A stretch of DNA of 64,000 nt from Bacteroidales bacterium (GCA_017438975.1 JAFRUH010000023.1:248001-312000); one strand, 5' to 3'. Counted from the stretch's first letter, positions 25,292 through 35,591 are shown. Notes: generated by a model from the letters alone, not told the origin. Translations and numbers: made by a program.

Positions 25292-27679
25292 CTATTTATT
25301 GAGGAAATGGGCGAGGATTCCATCGAGTTCGCTGAAATCCTTGACCAAGACCTCGCGTGGCTTGGACCCTTGCTGGGGACCGACAACGCCGGCCGCTTCC
25401 AGCTGGTCCATTACCCTACCCGCTTTTGCATAACCCATGCCAAGTTTGCGCTGCAGGTCGGAAGTCGATCCTCTCTGGGTCATCACGACCATCCGGGCCG
25501 CTTCCTCGAAACGCTCGTCGATGTTCTTCATATCGATCATGCCGCCGCCGTCTTCATCCCCGCCTTCGACTTCCGGTTCAGGCAGGTAGCACGGCGTATT
25601 GTAACTCCGCTTCCAGCCCCGCTGCTCCCCGATGAAGGAGGTGATCGCCTGGACTTCGTCCCCGTCTACATAGCCGCACTGGACCCGCTCCATCTCGATT
25701 CCGCTGTAGATCAGCATGTCACCCTTTCCGATCAGCTTGTCGGCGCCGGGGTTGTCGAGGATCGTCATGGAATCGACCCGCGAGGTCACCCGGAAGGCGA
25801 TCCGCGTCGGGAAGTTGGTCTTGATCAGGCCCGTCACGACATCGACGGTCGGCCGCTGGGTCGCCAGGATCACGTGGAGACCGGCGGCACGCCCTTTCTG
25901 GGCGAGACGGATGACGGAATTGGTGATGCTGCGGGCGAGGGCCTTGGATTCGGGGCCCGCCCCGGTCGACATCGTCAGGTCGGCGTACTCGTCGATGATC
26001 GTCACGATATACGGAAGGAAACGGTGTCCCTCGGTCGGAAGGAGGTGGCGGTCCCTGAACTTGTCGTTATAGCGCTTAAGATTGTTCACGCCGGCTTTCG
26101 AGAGCAGTTCATACCGCTGGTCCATCTCGACGCAGAGCGATTTGAGGACCGCACCGGCGTCCTTGGCGTTCTTGACGATCGCCCGGTCCATCTCTTCCTG
26201 CTCGTCCGAGGCACTCGGCAGGACGGCCAGGTAGTGGTAGAGGAGCTGGTTGTAGGCGGAGAACTCGACCATCTTCGGATCGATGAAGACGAATTTCAGT
26301 TCGGAGGGGTGCTTGCTGTACAGCAGCGACGACACGATCACGTTCAAGCCGACGGACTTGCCCTGCTTCGTCGCACCTGCGACGAGGAGGTGCGGTGCGT
26401 CGGCAAGGTCGAAGACCTTGACCTGCTGGGTGATGGTATAGCCGATTGCGACCGGCAGGTCGGCTTTGCTTTCCCGGAAGGCGGGATCGTTGAGCAGGGA
26501 CTTCAGGGGGACGATCGAGGGCTTGTCGTTGGCCACTTCGATGCCGACGGAATCAGGCAGGGTCACGACGCGGACGCCCCGTGCATTGAGGGACATCGCG
26601 ATATCCTCCTGCAGGCTCTTGATCGCCGCGATCTTCACGCCGGGGGCGGGATAGACTTTATAAAGGGTCACGGTGGGGCCGACAATGGCCTTGACATCCT
26701 TGACCTGGATCTTGTAGTTCGAGAGGGTCGTCCGGATCTTGAGGTTGTTGCGCTCCAGTTCGTCCGGGGAGACCTCGTGCCGTCCGGAAAGATAGTCCCC
26801 GAGAAGATCGAGGGAAGGGAACTTGTATTTCGGAAGGTCGTCCCGGTTGTCGATCCGGGGCAGTTCCTCCTCGACCTTGGCATCGAGCGTACCGTCCGTC
26901 ACGATCTCGAAAGAGCCGTCCGTGGCAGGCTCCTCCCCGGTCGGGAAGGGATCCTTCACGTCGACCACGACGGGGCCCGTAGGAGGGGTCGAGGGACGCT
27001 CCCGGCGAGGTTTGGGAGCCGGTTCCATGACCTCTGCGACGGCCGGAACGATATCTTCATCCTGCGGCTGCTCCTCTTCGGGTTCGCGTTTCGGGAACCG
27101 CATGGCCGGGATCAGGTCCTTGGAGAGCCACCAGATCCACCCCGCTGTCAGGAGGATCAGGGAAAGGGCAGTCACGATGGTACCCACGAGGTTGACGGAC
27201 CATCCGGCGACGGAGGCGCCGCAACTGCCGCCGAGCCCGTTCCCGAAAGCTTGGGAAAGGCCGGCGAGCGGGCCGATGAACCCGAGGATGATCGAGAAGA
27301 GGATGGCGCCGGAAAAACAGGCGATGAAACTCTTCAGGAGGGGAACCGAACGGTCTTTCCGGATCAGGCGCCAGGCCAGGATCCCGAGGAAAACGACGAG
27401 GGCGAGGGCGGCGACGCCGAAACAGTTGCCCACCAGGAAATGACTCCACTTGAACCCGGCCTTGCTCGCGAGGTTATGGACCTGTACGGACTGGTCCATC
27501 ATGGACGGATCCGTCAACAGGCTCTGGTCCTGCTTCCAGGTAAAAAAGTAGGAGCAGACGGCGAGGAGGGTGTACACCGCGAAAACCGCGACGGCCCAAC
27601 CCGCCACCGTAGCGATCCGGGAGCGTTTTTCCGGATCGAGTCCGGTCCAAAGGGAGACAGGGTTCCTGAATTTTTTCAT
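25292..27679 (-). CDS. ftsK: DNA translocase FtsK/SpoIIIE
   Basis: A 795-residue hexameric translocase that moves chromosomal DNA through the division septum. The N-terminus has about four membrane helices (about 20-190), then an acidic/proline-rich linker (about 190-300). The motor has Walker A VAGATKQGKSVGLN (about 428-441) and Walker B FVFIDPK with TIIDEYADL, followed by ILATQRPTVDVVTGLIK. The C-terminal gamma winged-helix (about 725-790) includes QRKLGMGYAKAGRVMDQLE and reads oriented DNA sequences. It begins 2 nt after DUF4290. Confidence 0.96.
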   Translation of the reverse strand: MKKFRNPVSLWTGLDPEKRSRIATVAGWAVAVFAVYTLLAVCSYFFTWKQDQSLLTDPSMMDQSVQVHNLASKAGFKWSHFLVGNCFGVAALALVVFLGILAWRLIRKDRSVPLLKSFIACFSGAILFSIILGFIGPLAGLSQAFGNGLGGSCGASVAGWSVNLVGTIVTALSLILLTAGWIWWLSKDLIPAMRFPKREPEEEQPQDEDIVPAVAEVMEPAPKPRRERPSTPPTGPVVVDVKDPFPTGEEPATDGSFEIVTDGTLDAKVEEELPRIDNRDDLPKYKFPSLDLLGDYLSGRHEVSPDELERNNLKIRTTLSNYKIQVKDVKAIVGPTVTLYKVYPAPGVKIAAIKSLQEDIAMSLNARGVRVVTLPDSVGIEVANDKPSIVPLKSLLNDPAFRESKADLPVAIGYTITQQVKVFDLADAPHLLVAGATKQGKSVGLNVIVSSLLYSKHPSELKFVFIDPKMVEFSAYNQLLYHYLAVLPSASDEQEEMDRAIVKNAKDAGAVLKSLCVEMDQRYELLSKAGVNNLKRYNDKFRDRHLLPTEGHRFLPYIVTIIDEYADLTMSTGAGPESKALARSITNSVIRLAQKGRAAGLHVILATQRPTVDVVTGLIKTNFPTRIAFRVTSRVDSMTILDNPGADKLIGKGDMLIYSGIEMERVQCGYVDGDEVQAITSFIGEQRGWKRSYNTPCYLPEPEVEGGDEDGGGMIDMKNIDERFEEAARMVVMTQRGSTSDLQRKLGMGYAKAGRVMDQLEAAGVVGPQQGSKPREVLVKDFSELDGILAHFLNK

Positions 27680-27681
27680 CT

Positions 27682-28344
27682 TTATTTCTTCTTTCCGTTC
27701 TTCCGGTTCCGGTTGTTCCGGTTATTCCGGTTTCCGTAATTCAGATTCATTCCGGGACGGGCGAAGGAGGAATCTGCGGAAATCTTGGACAGTTCCATTC
27801 CTTCCGGGACAATCACCCTGCCGCCCGAGAGGCGTTCGATATCCTGGAAGATGGTCGCATCCGCGACCGTATCCTTGTTCCAGATCAGATACTGCTGGCG
27901 CATATAGATCGCGAGGGAACGGATCATGGCGGTTTTGATATCACCTTCCGGTTCGGAGGCGATCAGGTTGAGGATGCTCTCGATATTCCGTCCATAGTGG
28001 CGGGCCTTGATCGGCCGCGTATTGAGCGGAATCTGCTCCGGGCGGCTGTTGACGAACTCCGGGACGGGGGCCGGATAGGGAGAATCGATGTCCAGGTCGT
28101 ATCCCGCGATCATGTAGAGGTGGTCCCACAGTTTCTGGGCGTAATTGTCCTGCTGGTGGACCTGGGGATTGAGGCGCTCCATGACCTTGACGATCGCCGC
28201 AGCCTGGGCCGTCCGTTTCTCACGGTCGGGGATGGTCTTCATCAGTTCGACCATCTTCAGCACGTTCCGGCCGTACTCCGGCATCTGGAGTTTCTCCACT
28301 TCGGTATTGTAATAAAGCTTTATTGAATTCTCGTTGGCTTCCAT
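27682..28344 (-). CDS. DUF4290 family protein
   Basis: A 220-residue cytoplasmic protein of a family restricted to Bacteroidota and of unknown function. The conserved part (about 1-190) includes LQMPEYGRNVLKMVE, AQKLWDHLYMIAGYDLDID and RHYGRNIESIL. The tail is a basic, asparagine-rich run of NNRN units (about 203-220), likely disordered. Tight linkage to ftsK and lolA, with a TATCTTTG promoter 23 nt upstream, suggests a conserved ftsK operon. No catalytic motif is visible. Confidence 0.85.
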   Translation of the reverse strand: MEANENSIKLYYNTEVEKLQMPEYGRNVLKMVELMKTIPDREKRTAQAAAIVKVMERLNPQVHQQDNYAQKLWDHLYMIAGYDLDIDSPYPAPVPEFVNSRPEQIPLNTRPIKARHYGRNIESILNLIASEPEGDIKTAMIRSLAIYMRQQYLIWNKDTVADATIFQDIERLSGGRVIVPEGMELSKISADSSFARPGMNLNYGNRNNRNNRNRKNGKKK

Positions 28345-28366
28345 GGCAGTATTTATTGATAGAATA

Positions 28367-28374
28367 CAAAGATA
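28367..28374 (-). promoter_or_regulatory. -7 element for the DUF4290-ftsK-lolA operon
   Basis: TATCTTTG on the minus strand matches TAnnTTTG. It lies in the 35-bp gap after addA and about 22 nt before the DUF4290 ATG, so the operon can be transcribed independently of addBA. Confidence 0.55.
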
Positions 28375-28379
28375 ATGAT

Positions 28380-31300
28380 TTAGAGCGAAACTTCCTCAAA
28401 AAAGTCCGACCCGTTTTCCCGGATGTACCAGAGCCAGCCGCGCACCGTCCCGAATCCCATCTCCCGGAAAAGGGTCATATAGCGGCGGACCTGGGTGCGG
28501 TACTCCGGTTCCTCCGCCCCGAATTTATAGTCCACGACGATGACCCCGTCCCCGTCGAGGATGACCCTGTCGGGCCTGTTCTCGAACTGTCCCCTGCCGC
28601 CGCGGCCTCTCCAGGCCGGATCGAAAACGGTCGTTTCGTTCAGGAGCCGGCTGCGGTCCTCCGGGAACCATTCCGAAGGCGCCGCATGGATCTTTTCCGA
28701 AAGCAGGGAGAGGATCCGCGGGGCCTCTTCCCGGATAATTTCACCGCGGGAGACCGCTCTGGACACGGCGTCCGGAAGGTCCTCTGCGACAGCCACTTCG
28801 GAAAGAATCCGGTGCATCACGAGTCCCCGGATCCGAGGGGACGCGTCCTTCCCGACCTCTCCCCCGGGGCCGAAGAAATCGGCCGCCTCCGGACTGTACC
28901 TGAGCCTTCCCCGGGAGCCGGTTCCTTCCGGATTGAGCGGGAAGGAAGGATAGCCGAGCGGAATCCGCCCCGTGACGGACGGCTTTTCCTCCCTTACGGA
29001 GCAATCGAACCGGGTCCCTTTCAAAAAGCGGAGCGCGCCGGACTCATCTTCTTTCCGGACCATCCCGGAGTCCCCGCCGACGGCAAAGCCATAAAGGACA
29101 TGGGACAGATTGGAATAGGGAATCTGCGCCGCCTTTTTGGACAGGGCGTCCCTGACGGCCTTGGAAGGCCTCTCCGCGATGACCTCCAAGCCGTATTTCG
29201 CCCGGGTCATGGCGACATAGAAAACATTGAGGTTGTCGATGAACTGCAGTTCCCTTTCCCGGCGGTAGTCTTCCGCAAAGAGGGTATTTTCGCTTCCGGC
29301 GCTGAGATTGACCGGATAGATTCCGTCCGCGGCGCCGGACAGGCGGGTCCCCGCCGTCTCCGGACGGCACCAGCTTTCGGAAGCCCGGAAAAGCTCCACC
29401 TCCTCGGCATAGGGGAAGATCACGTACGGGAACTCCAGGCCCTTGGACTTATGGACCGTCATCACGCGGATGGACGCGCCCTGCTGGGGGGACGCAAGCT
29501 TCGGATTCTCCCCTTCCCAGTATTTAAGGAAGGCGGAGAGGTGGTTCCCGTTCGCCGTGCTCCAGTCCTGGAGAAGGTCCATAAAGGCGTGGATATAAGC
29601 GGCTTCCCCTTCCACAGCCGCGGCGTCGGAACGGATCAGGTCTCGCAGGAGGGATTCCGCCAGATCCGTCAGGGAATGGTAGGATTCGGGGACATGGACC
29701 CCGAGCGTCCGGGCCAGATACCCCCTGACCGAGCGCTCGTTCCCGGCGAGAGGCGCCTCGACGAGGGACAGTTCCGAAACCAGGCGGCGGACTATCACGG
29801 AGGACTTGACGAAGAGGGAATCGTCCGAGATGACCGGCAGGCCGTGGGCGATCAGTTCCGAAGCGATCCGCGAACCGTCGGTATTGGAGCGGACGAGGAT
29901 GGCGATATCGCCGGGGCCGGCGCCTTCTGAAAGAAGACGGTCCACGGAGGCGAGGATCTCCCCGATTTCCGATTCCTTGTCTGGGACGAAAACCAGCCCG
30001 ACGGAACCTTCTTCGGTCCGGGATATCTTCACTTCCTGGCGGACGTCTGCGTAGAGATCCTCAATCCGGTGTTCCTCCCCGAGGAGGCTGTCCAGCGCAC
30101 GGGCGGCAAAGGGGAAAAACCGGTTGTTGAACCGGACAATTTCCCCCAGGGTTCGGTAATTGGACCGGAGCTCATCCGGGCAAGAATCCCGGAATTCTTT
30201 CTGCAATCCGCTGTCCAGCAGGTGCCAGTCCGATCCCCTCCACCGGTAGATCGACTGCTTGACATCCCCGACGACGAGGTTTCCGAACCCGCCGGCCTCG
30301 CTGTTTTTGAGCAGCGGGCGGAAATTCTCCCACTGGACGGCCGAGGTATCCTGGAACTCGTCGAGAAGGAAATCCTCGAAACGCACACCCAGTTTCTCAT
30401 AGACGAATGGGGCGTCGCTTCCGTCGATGATATTGTGGAGAATCTGGTTCGAATCGTCGATGCTGAGGATGTTTTTCTCGCGCTGGAGGTCGGCGAATGC
30501 CTTTCTCAATGCCCCGGCGATACCGAGCCCATAAAGCTGTTTCCGGATGAGCAGGGCGGTTTCATATTCCTTGAACGGCAGGTCGAAAAGGGCGCAGAAG
30601 GCCCCCAGGGGCTCTTCCAGCTTTCCCTCCAGGGCGAGCCGGAACTTATCTTTCCCCTTCGCGAACCATTTATTGCTGTCGGCCGATTTGGTCAGGAAAG
30701 AGGATGACGGTTTATCGACGGGGTCTCCGGGCGAAAGCTCCGCATATTTGTAAAGGCCCTTGAGATATTTGCCGTTGGTCTCCTCCGGGTCGATTCCTTC
30801 CGCTGAAAAAACGTCCAGGACGGCCTGCGCCCGGAGCGGGACTTCTTTCTCGAAAGCATCGATGATCCCGGTACAAACCGCCCGGACTTCCTTGAGACGC
30901 TCCATCGAATAGTCCCTCTCCTCATCGATCCGATAGCGTTCGACCATAGCCTGATGGTCCTCGCTCTTGAGGCTGCCCGCAATTTTCTTCAGGTCTTTCT
31001 CGAGACTGAACCGGTTGCCCATGCCGAGACCGGCCATGACGCTGTCCGTCAGCCAGGCAAGCATCCCCTTGTCATCCTCGGTCAGCGAGTCCAGGATCCG
31101 GTCCACGCTTTCTTCGACCAGCCCCTCGCGGTCCAGTTCGACCTGATAGGAGGAGAACTGGCCGATCTCCCGGGAGAAAGCGCGGAGAGTCTGTTGGAAA
31201 AAGCGGTCGATCGTGCTGACCGCAAAGGCGGAGTAGTCATGCAGGATGCTGCACAGGCAGCGGTCCGCCTTCTTCCGGAGAGACTCCGCGTCCGGGAAGC

Positions 31301-31532
31301 TCTCCGGAACGAAAACACTGTAATAGTCAGATTCTTCCGGTCTTGTGGAAAGAATGAACAATTCCTTCAGGATCCGGCGTTTCATCTCGTCGGTCGCCTT
31401 GTTCGTGAAGGTGACGGCGAGGATGCTCCGGTATTTGAAGCGCTCCGGGCTCAGAAGCAGGAGCCGGATATATTCGAGAGCGAGGTTGTAGGTTTTCCCG
31501 GACCCCGCAGATGCTTTCAATATCTTGATCAT
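28380..31532 (-). CDS. addA: UvrD/AddA-type helicase-nuclease (exonuclease subunit A)
   Basis: A 1050-residue SF1 helicase with a C-terminal PD-(D/E)XK nuclease. It is the AddA-like half of a RecBCD/AddAB double-strand-break resection machine. Walker A KASAGSGKTYNLALEYI is at the N-terminus; AVTFTNKATDEMK (motif Ia), DEFQDTSAVQW (motif II) and TVHKSKGLEFPYVI (motif V) follow. The nuclease has MHRIL (about 910), RPDRVIL, VVDYKFG (about 1010) and the QVRRY motif. The start at 31532 makes an ATGA overlap with addB; an ATG 9 bases upstream is possible. Confidence 0.9.
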   Translation of the reverse strand: MIKILKASAGSGKTYNLALEYIRLLLLSPERFKYRSILAVTFTNKATDEMKRRILKELFILSTRPEESDYYSVFVPESFPDAESLRKKADRCLCSILHDYSAFAVSTIDRFFQQTLRAFSREIGQFSSYQVELDREGLVEESVDRILDSLTEDDKGMLAWLTDSVMAGLGMGNRFSLEKDLKKIAGSLKSEDHQAMVERYRIDEERDYSMERLKEVRAVCTGIIDAFEKEVPLRAQAVLDVFSAEGIDPEETNGKYLKGLYKYAELSPGDPVDKPSSSFLTKSADSNKWFAKGKDKFRLALEGKLEEPLGAFCALFDLPFKEYETALLIRKQLYGLGIAGALRKAFADLQREKNILSIDDSNQILHNIIDGSDAPFVYEKLGVRFEDFLLDEFQDTSAVQWENFRPLLKNSEAGGFGNLVVGDVKQSIYRWRGSDWHLLDSGLQKEFRDSCPDELRSNYRTLGEIVRFNNRFFPFAARALDSLLGEEHRIEDLYADVRQEVKISRTEEGSVGLVFVPDKESEIGEILASVDRLLSEGAGPGDIAILVRSNTDGSRIASELIAHGLPVISDDSLFVKSSVIVRRLVSELSLVEAPLAGNERSVRGYLARTLGVHVPESYHSLTDLAESLLRDLIRSDAAAVEGEAAYIHAFMDLLQDWSTANGNHLSAFLKYWEGENPKLASPQQGASIRVMTVHKSKGLEFPYVIFPYAEEVELFRASESWCRPETAGTRLSGAADGIYPVNLSAGSENTLFAEDYRRERELQFIDNLNVFYVAMTRAKYGLEVIAERPSKAVRDALSKKAAQIPYSNLSHVLYGFAVGGDSGMVRKEDESGALRFLKGTRFDCSVREEKPSVTGRIPLGYPSFPLNPEGTGSRGRLRYSPEAADFFGPGGEVGKDASPRIRGLVMHRILSEVAVAEDLPDAVSRAVSRGEIIREEAPRILSLLSEKIHAAPSEWFPEDRSRLLNETTVFDPAWRGRGGRGQFENRPDRVILDGDGVIVVDYKFGAEEPEYRTQVRRYMTLFREMGFGTVRGWLWYIRENGSDFFEEVSL

Positions 31533-34465
31533 CGTCCGCAAATCGTCTTGAAATCACAATAACTGCACGTTTTCAGGTCATCCGTTCTCCGGAACGGGAC
31601 ATTCGGATCGACAAGGGAACGGAGCGTGTCCTGCAGCCGCTCCCGGACGGCCGAAGCGAACTTCGGACTGCAGGGGATGTTCTCGACCTCCCGCGTAAAG
31701 AGACGGGATGCCGAATAGATGGAATTCAGCTGCCGGTTTCCCTTCAACTGGGGGTCGTGGGCAGCATACATATCATAGAGGAAAAGCTGTAGAGCGATTT
31801 TGGGCCGGTTCTGGGTGTCGGGCCCGAACAGCAGGTCCGCAACCGCCTCGGCGTTTTCGTCCGTAATATTGATATCCTTGTCGGTCACCCTGCCGGTCTT
31901 ATAGTCGACGATCCGGATCTCCCCTTCGTGGAAACTGTCGACCCGGTCGACGAAGCCCACGAACTTGAATCCCCCGAACTCCCACTCCAGGTATTTCTCC
32001 AGGCCGATGATCCTGAAACTCCCGACGCCTTCCTTTTTCATCAGTTCGAGGTCCCGGGAAAGGGTTTTCACCACATATTCAAGCAGAACTTCCTCGATGA
32101 CGAGATTCCGGCCGGTAACCTCGCCGGACCGCATCTCTTCCTTAATGAGACTCCGGATCCTCCGCTTGAGGAGCGGACGGTCCTTCAGGAGAGAACGGAT
32201 ATAGGCGTCGGTCACCTCCTTCAGCGGAGCGCTGACATGCTGCCGGATATAAGCCCTGTCGTTCATCGGAAAATCCTCCCGGAGCGCTTCTCCGCCGAGA
32301 TAGACGGCCTGCATCGCCTTGTGGAAGACATTTCCGAGCGTCCGGTCGTCCAGCGATTCGGTAATCTCGTCCTCCGCCTTGAGTCCTTTGACCTGCTGAT
32401 AATAGAAGCGCACCGGACAGGCGAGATAGTTCTGCAGCGAAGAAGCCGAGAGGGCGGATTCTTTCAGGATCCGGATATCCTCCTCCGTCTTCGGGATCTC
32501 GGATTCCACCCGGGGAGGGAGCATTTCCGCCGCCGCGACAAACCGTTTCAAGGGAACCCGGAAATGATACTCCAACTGCTTGATGTAGCGGCTCTCCTCC
32601 CCTCCCTTGATGCCTTCGGTCCGGCTGTCGTAGACGAGCCAGACCTTTTCGGCCCGCTGGATCATCCGGTAGAAATAGTAGGCCCATACCGCATCCTGGT
32701 ACTCGTAAGTCGGAAGACCGAAGCCTTTCCGGAGTTCCGGAGGGATGAACGACGACGAGACGCTCCGGCGCGGGAAAAGGCCCTCGTTGGCCGAGAAAAT
32801 GATGAGGTTACGGAAATCCAGGGCACGCGTTTCCAACGGGCCCATCACCTGCAGCCCTTTGAGGGGCTCCCCGGAGAACGGCACCGAGAGTCCCGAAAGC
32901 ATCCGTTCCAGCAGGCGGGCGAAGGTCTGGGGCAGGATCTCGAGACCGATATCCTTCAACTGAACGAGAGCCGTATAATACCGTTTGGCGAAATCCAGTT
33001 CCAGGACCATGTCGTCAGACACCCTGAGCAGGCTTCCGACGGCGCTGACGATGGAAGCGAGATAGTCGGCGAAGGAGCGGATCCCTTCCCGGGACGGAGT
33101 TCTCGGATCGGTCACGACCGGACGGAAGATCAGTTCAAAGAGCGGTCCGCCTCCGAGGTCGCCTCCCGGAATATAATACAGCGATCCCTCACGCACCTTC
33201 CGGACCGTTTCCTGCTCCTCAGGGGTCATGATCCGCCGGAGAATCCCGCTGGAGAAGATGGAATGGACATCCTTGTGGTAGAACAGCCATTCGCCGGCAC
33301 GGTTCCTCAGGCGCAGCTGCAGGGAAATGACATCCTGCATCAGCGAGAAAAGAGCGCTCGCCCCCATCGGGTATCCCATCGTGACATTGACGTCCCGGAT
33401 CCCTTCCGGAATGGTATTCAGCAGGGGCAGCAGAAGGTTCTCGTCAGGAAGGACGAAGGCGGTTTCGACAGGGGCACCGTCCCGGACCTCTTCCAGGATG
33501 GACGGAGCCAGCTTGACCTGGCCGGTCGCCGAAGGAACGCTGATGACCCGGATGTCAGGGATGCTCTCCGGCGCCTCCACCGGAAAGGCCTGGGGGAATT
33601 CGGAAAGATTCCCCTCCATGAAGAAGGAAGACTTGTTGAGCGGATGGCGGATCATCCGGGAGACATAGTCCCAGCAGAACTCCGCCACGCCGGCGTCCCT
33701 CATTTTCCGCATCAGGACTTTCTCGCACTCGTTCAGGGCGTTCAGGCCGACGAAAACGAACTTCTCCTTTCCCGGGAAAACGGGTTCCAGCAGGTCCCGG
33801 ACCGGGATGTCCTTCAGGCGGGTCGCAAGATCCCGGTAGACCATCCCCTCATAGGCCATGGACCTTTCTTTCAGATGGGCGTTGAACCGGCGGTACAGGG
33901 GATAGAGGACGTTCCAGATCCGGAGAAACCGGACCTTGACGTTCCCGTCCGTGTCCATATTGACCGTGAGCCGGCCGGACCCGTCCCGGAAATGGGACAG
34001 GAAACGGTCCACGGCGTTCTTCTGGTTCTCCGTGAGATAGGAATAACTGTCCTGGATCGCCTTGAAATCGGAAACATTGGCGAAAAGGTGCTCCGGGTCC
34101 GCGAGATATTTGTCGATGTCGTCGAAATCCGAGAGGATGACGTCTCCCCAGAAGATGAACTCGTCCAACGGCTCCGCCTCCGGGAAAACCTCCCGGTAAC
34201 AGGCGTACAGTTCGACCAGGAGACGGATCCGGTCGGTCGTATCGACATCGTAGACTTTGTAGAAGAAGTCATTGATCGTCAGCATCGCCGGGGCGATGAA
34301 GGGAGCGGCGGACACTCCTCCGGAAACGGCGCTTTCCTGAAGGGAATCGGAGAGCGCCTTCCGGAAGAAGGCCATGGACCTCCGGTTCGGAAAGATAAAG
34401 CAGATATCGGAAATGGAGCCCTCGGAAAGATACCGCGAGGCGACCTGCAAGAGAAAACTTTTCAT
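31529..34465 (-). CDS. addB: AddB-like PD-(D/E)XK exonuclease subunit
   Basis: A 978-residue partner of AddA. The inactive-helicase N-terminal half (FIFPNRRSMAFFRKAL, about 22-37) leads to a C-terminal nuclease with ACPVRFYYQQVKGLK (about 687), FVGFVDRVD and IRIVDYKTGRV (about 870-890). The cysteine in YLACPV plus the terminal C-x2-C-x5-C of CSYCDFKTICGR match the four-cysteine iron-sulfur staple of AddB/Cas4-type nucleases. It overlaps addA by 4 nt. A TATTTTTG promoter element ends only 6 nt from the ATG. Confidence 0.88.
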   Translation of the reverse strand: MKSFLLQVASRYLSEGSISDICFIFPNRRSMAFFRKALSDSLQESAVSGGVSAAPFIAPAMLTINDFFYKVYDVDTTDRIRLLVELYACYREVFPEAEPLDEFIFWGDVILSDFDDIDKYLADPEHLFANVSDFKAIQDSYSYLTENQKNAVDRFLSHFRDGSGRLTVNMDTDGNVKVRFLRIWNVLYPLYRRFNAHLKERSMAYEGMVYRDLATRLKDIPVRDLLEPVFPGKEKFVFVGLNALNECEKVLMRKMRDAGVAEFCWDYVSRMIRHPLNKSSFFMEGNLSEFPQAFPVEAPESIPDIRVISVPSATGQVKLAPSILEEVRDGAPVETAFVLPDENLLLPLLNTIPEGIRDVNVTMGYPMGASALFSLMQDVISLQLRLRNRAGEWLFYHKDVHSIFSSGILRRIMTPEEQETVRKVREGSLYYIPGGDLGGGPLFELIFRPVVTDPRTPSREGIRSFADYLASIVSAVGSLLRVSDDMVLELDFAKRYYTALVQLKDIGLEILPQTFARLLERMLSGLSVPFSGEPLKGLQVMGPLETRALDFRNLIIFSANEGLFPRRSVSSSFIPPELRKGFGLPTYEYQDAVWAYYFYRMIQRAEKVWLVYDSRTEGIKGGEESRYIKQLEYHFRVPLKRFVAAAEMLPPRVESEIPKTEEDIRILKESALSASSLQNYLACPVRFYYQQVKGLKAEDEITESLDDRTLGNVFHKAMQAVYLGGEALREDFPMNDRAYIRQHVSAPLKEVTDAYIRSLLKDRPLLKRRIRSLIKEEMRSGEVTGRNLVIEEVLLEYVVKTLSRDLELMKKEGVGSFRIIGLEKYLEWEFGGFKFVGFVDRVDSFHEGEIRIVDYKTGRVTDKDINITDENAEAVADLLFGPDTQNRPKIALQLFLYDMYAAHDPQLKGNRQLNSIYSASRLFTREVENIPCSPKFASAVRERLQDTLRSLVDPNVPFRRTDDLKTCSYCDFKTICGR

Positions 34466-34470
34466 ATATA

Positions 34471-34478
34471 CAAAAATA
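34471..34478 (-). promoter_or_regulatory. -7 element of addBA promoter, very close to the start
   Basis: TATTTTTG on the minus strand matches TAnnTTTG. Its last base is 6 nt from the addB ATG at 34465, so the transcript would start at or next to the AUG. No good -33 TTTG is seen. Confidence 0.45.
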
Positions 34479-34497
34479 CAATAGTTCTCGAAAAATC

Positions 34498-34528
34498 TTG
34501 CACCCGGAGAAAAAATTTCTTACTTTTG
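34498..34528 (+). promoter_or_regulatory. Rubrerythrin promoter
   Basis: TTG (34498-34500), 20-bp spacer and TACTTTTG (34521-34528) form a full Bacteroidota promoter. The leader is about 35 nt and AT-rich. Confidence 0.75.
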
Positions 34529-34568
34529 CAAAAGCGCCAATTTAGAACAATTATAAAATAAAAGCTTT

Positions 34569-35123
34569 ATGAAAAAGAAATTCAGATGTCTTGTTTGCGG
34601 GTATGTCTATGAAGGTGAAAATCCGCCTGCAGAATGCCCCGTCTGCCATGTCAAATCCGACAAGTTCGTCGAAGTCAAAGACGAGGAAGGGAAGCCCATG
34701 TGGGCCTGCGAGCATGAACTCGGCGTCGCCAAGGGCGTTGATCCGGAAGTCCTCGCGGGACTCAGGGAGCATTTCACGGGAGAGTGCTCGGAAGTGGGCA
34801 TGTACCTCGCCATGAGCCGCCAGGCCGAACGTGAAGGCTATCCGGAAGTCGCCGACGCCTTCAAGCGCTACGCCTTCGAGGAAGCGGACCATGCCGCGCG
34901 CATCGCGGAACTCCTCGGAGAGGTTGTCTGGGACACCAAGACGAACCTGAAGAAAAGGTATGAGGCCGAAGCAGGCGCCTGCGAAGGCAAACTGGCGATC
35001 GCCAAGCGCGCGAAGGCCCTCGGCTACGATGCAATCCACGATACGATCCACGAGATGGCCCGCGACGAGGCCCGCCACGGCGCCGGTTTCCTCGGTCTCT
35101 ACAACCGTTTCTTCAAGAAATAA
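34569..35123 (+). CDS. Reverse rubrerythrin (rubredoxin plus ferritin-like peroxidase)
   Basis: A 184-residue oxidative-stress protein that reduces hydrogen peroxide in anaerobes. The rubredoxin-like iron site comes first ([10 protein letters not shown] and [11 protein letters not shown], about 7-32), followed by a ferritin-like di-iron four-helix domain with [13 protein letters not shown] (about 74), [12 protein letters not shown] (about 100) and [11 protein letters not shown] (about 163). The domain order is the reverse of classical rubrerythrin. It is monocistronic with a strong promoter and consistent with an anaerobe. Confidence 0.93.
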   Translation: MKKKFRCLVCGYVYEGENPPAECPVCHVKSDKFVEVKDEEGKPMWACEHELGVAKGVDPEVLAGLREHFTGECSEVGMYLAMSRQAEREGYPEVADAFKRYAFEEADHAARIAELLGEVVWDTKTNLKKRYEAEAGACEGKLAIAKRAKALGYDAIHDTIHEMARDEARHGAGFLGLYNRFFKK

Positions 35124-35570
35124 TCAGCCTTCCAGGTCCTCTTCCGAGAGACCGAAACGGGCGGCAACGTCATCCGGGATGTCATTGAAATCGATGGCAT
35201 CCCAGATTTCTTCTATCTCCCTCCGGTCTTTCTTGGTAGGACGGCCGGCTCCCCGGTCCCGCTTGACGAAGAAGGTCTCGACGGGGGTCCGGAGTTTTTC
35301 TATCTCGGACGCCGGGGTCAGGTTCTCGGCAAACTCCGGCACGAGTTTGGCCCCGACCCTGCGCTCAAGGGGCTGGAGGACCTTGTAGGTAAAGGTGACG
35401 GAGCCCTTCCGGACCTGGAGGATATCTCCGCTCTGGACGAACTTGGATGGTTTGGCGTTTGCCTCGCCGATCTTGACTTTGCCGCCCTTACAGGCGTCGG
35501 TTGCGTCGGTCCGGGTCTTGAAAGCCCGGATCGCCCACAAAAACTTATCGACTCTAACTGTTCCAGCCAT
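35124..35570 (-). CDS. S4-domain RNA-binding protein, Hsp15-like
   Basis: A 148-residue protein with an N-terminal S4 domain (VRVDKFLWAIRAFKTRTDA, about 4-22, and KVKIGEANAKPSKFVQSGD) and the Hsp15/YrfH-type C-terminal extension rich in basic and acidic residues (GRPTKKDRREIEE). Hsp15 binds stalled 50S subunits that carry peptidyl-tRNA. The start at 35570 (MAGTVRV) fits the family; an ATG 15 bases upstream is possible. It begins 21 nt after GH28, and its stop directly abuts that of the rubrerythrin. Confidence 0.88.
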   Translation of the reverse strand: MAGTVRVDKFLWAIRAFKTRTDATDACKGGKVKIGEANAKPSKFVQSGDILQVRKGSVTFTYKVLQPLERRVGAKLVPEFAENLTPASEIEKLRTPVETFFVKRDRGAGRPTKKDRREIEEIWDAIDFNDIPDDVAARFGLSEEDLEG

Positions 35571-35591
35571 ATTGGTTCCTGACAAAGAAAT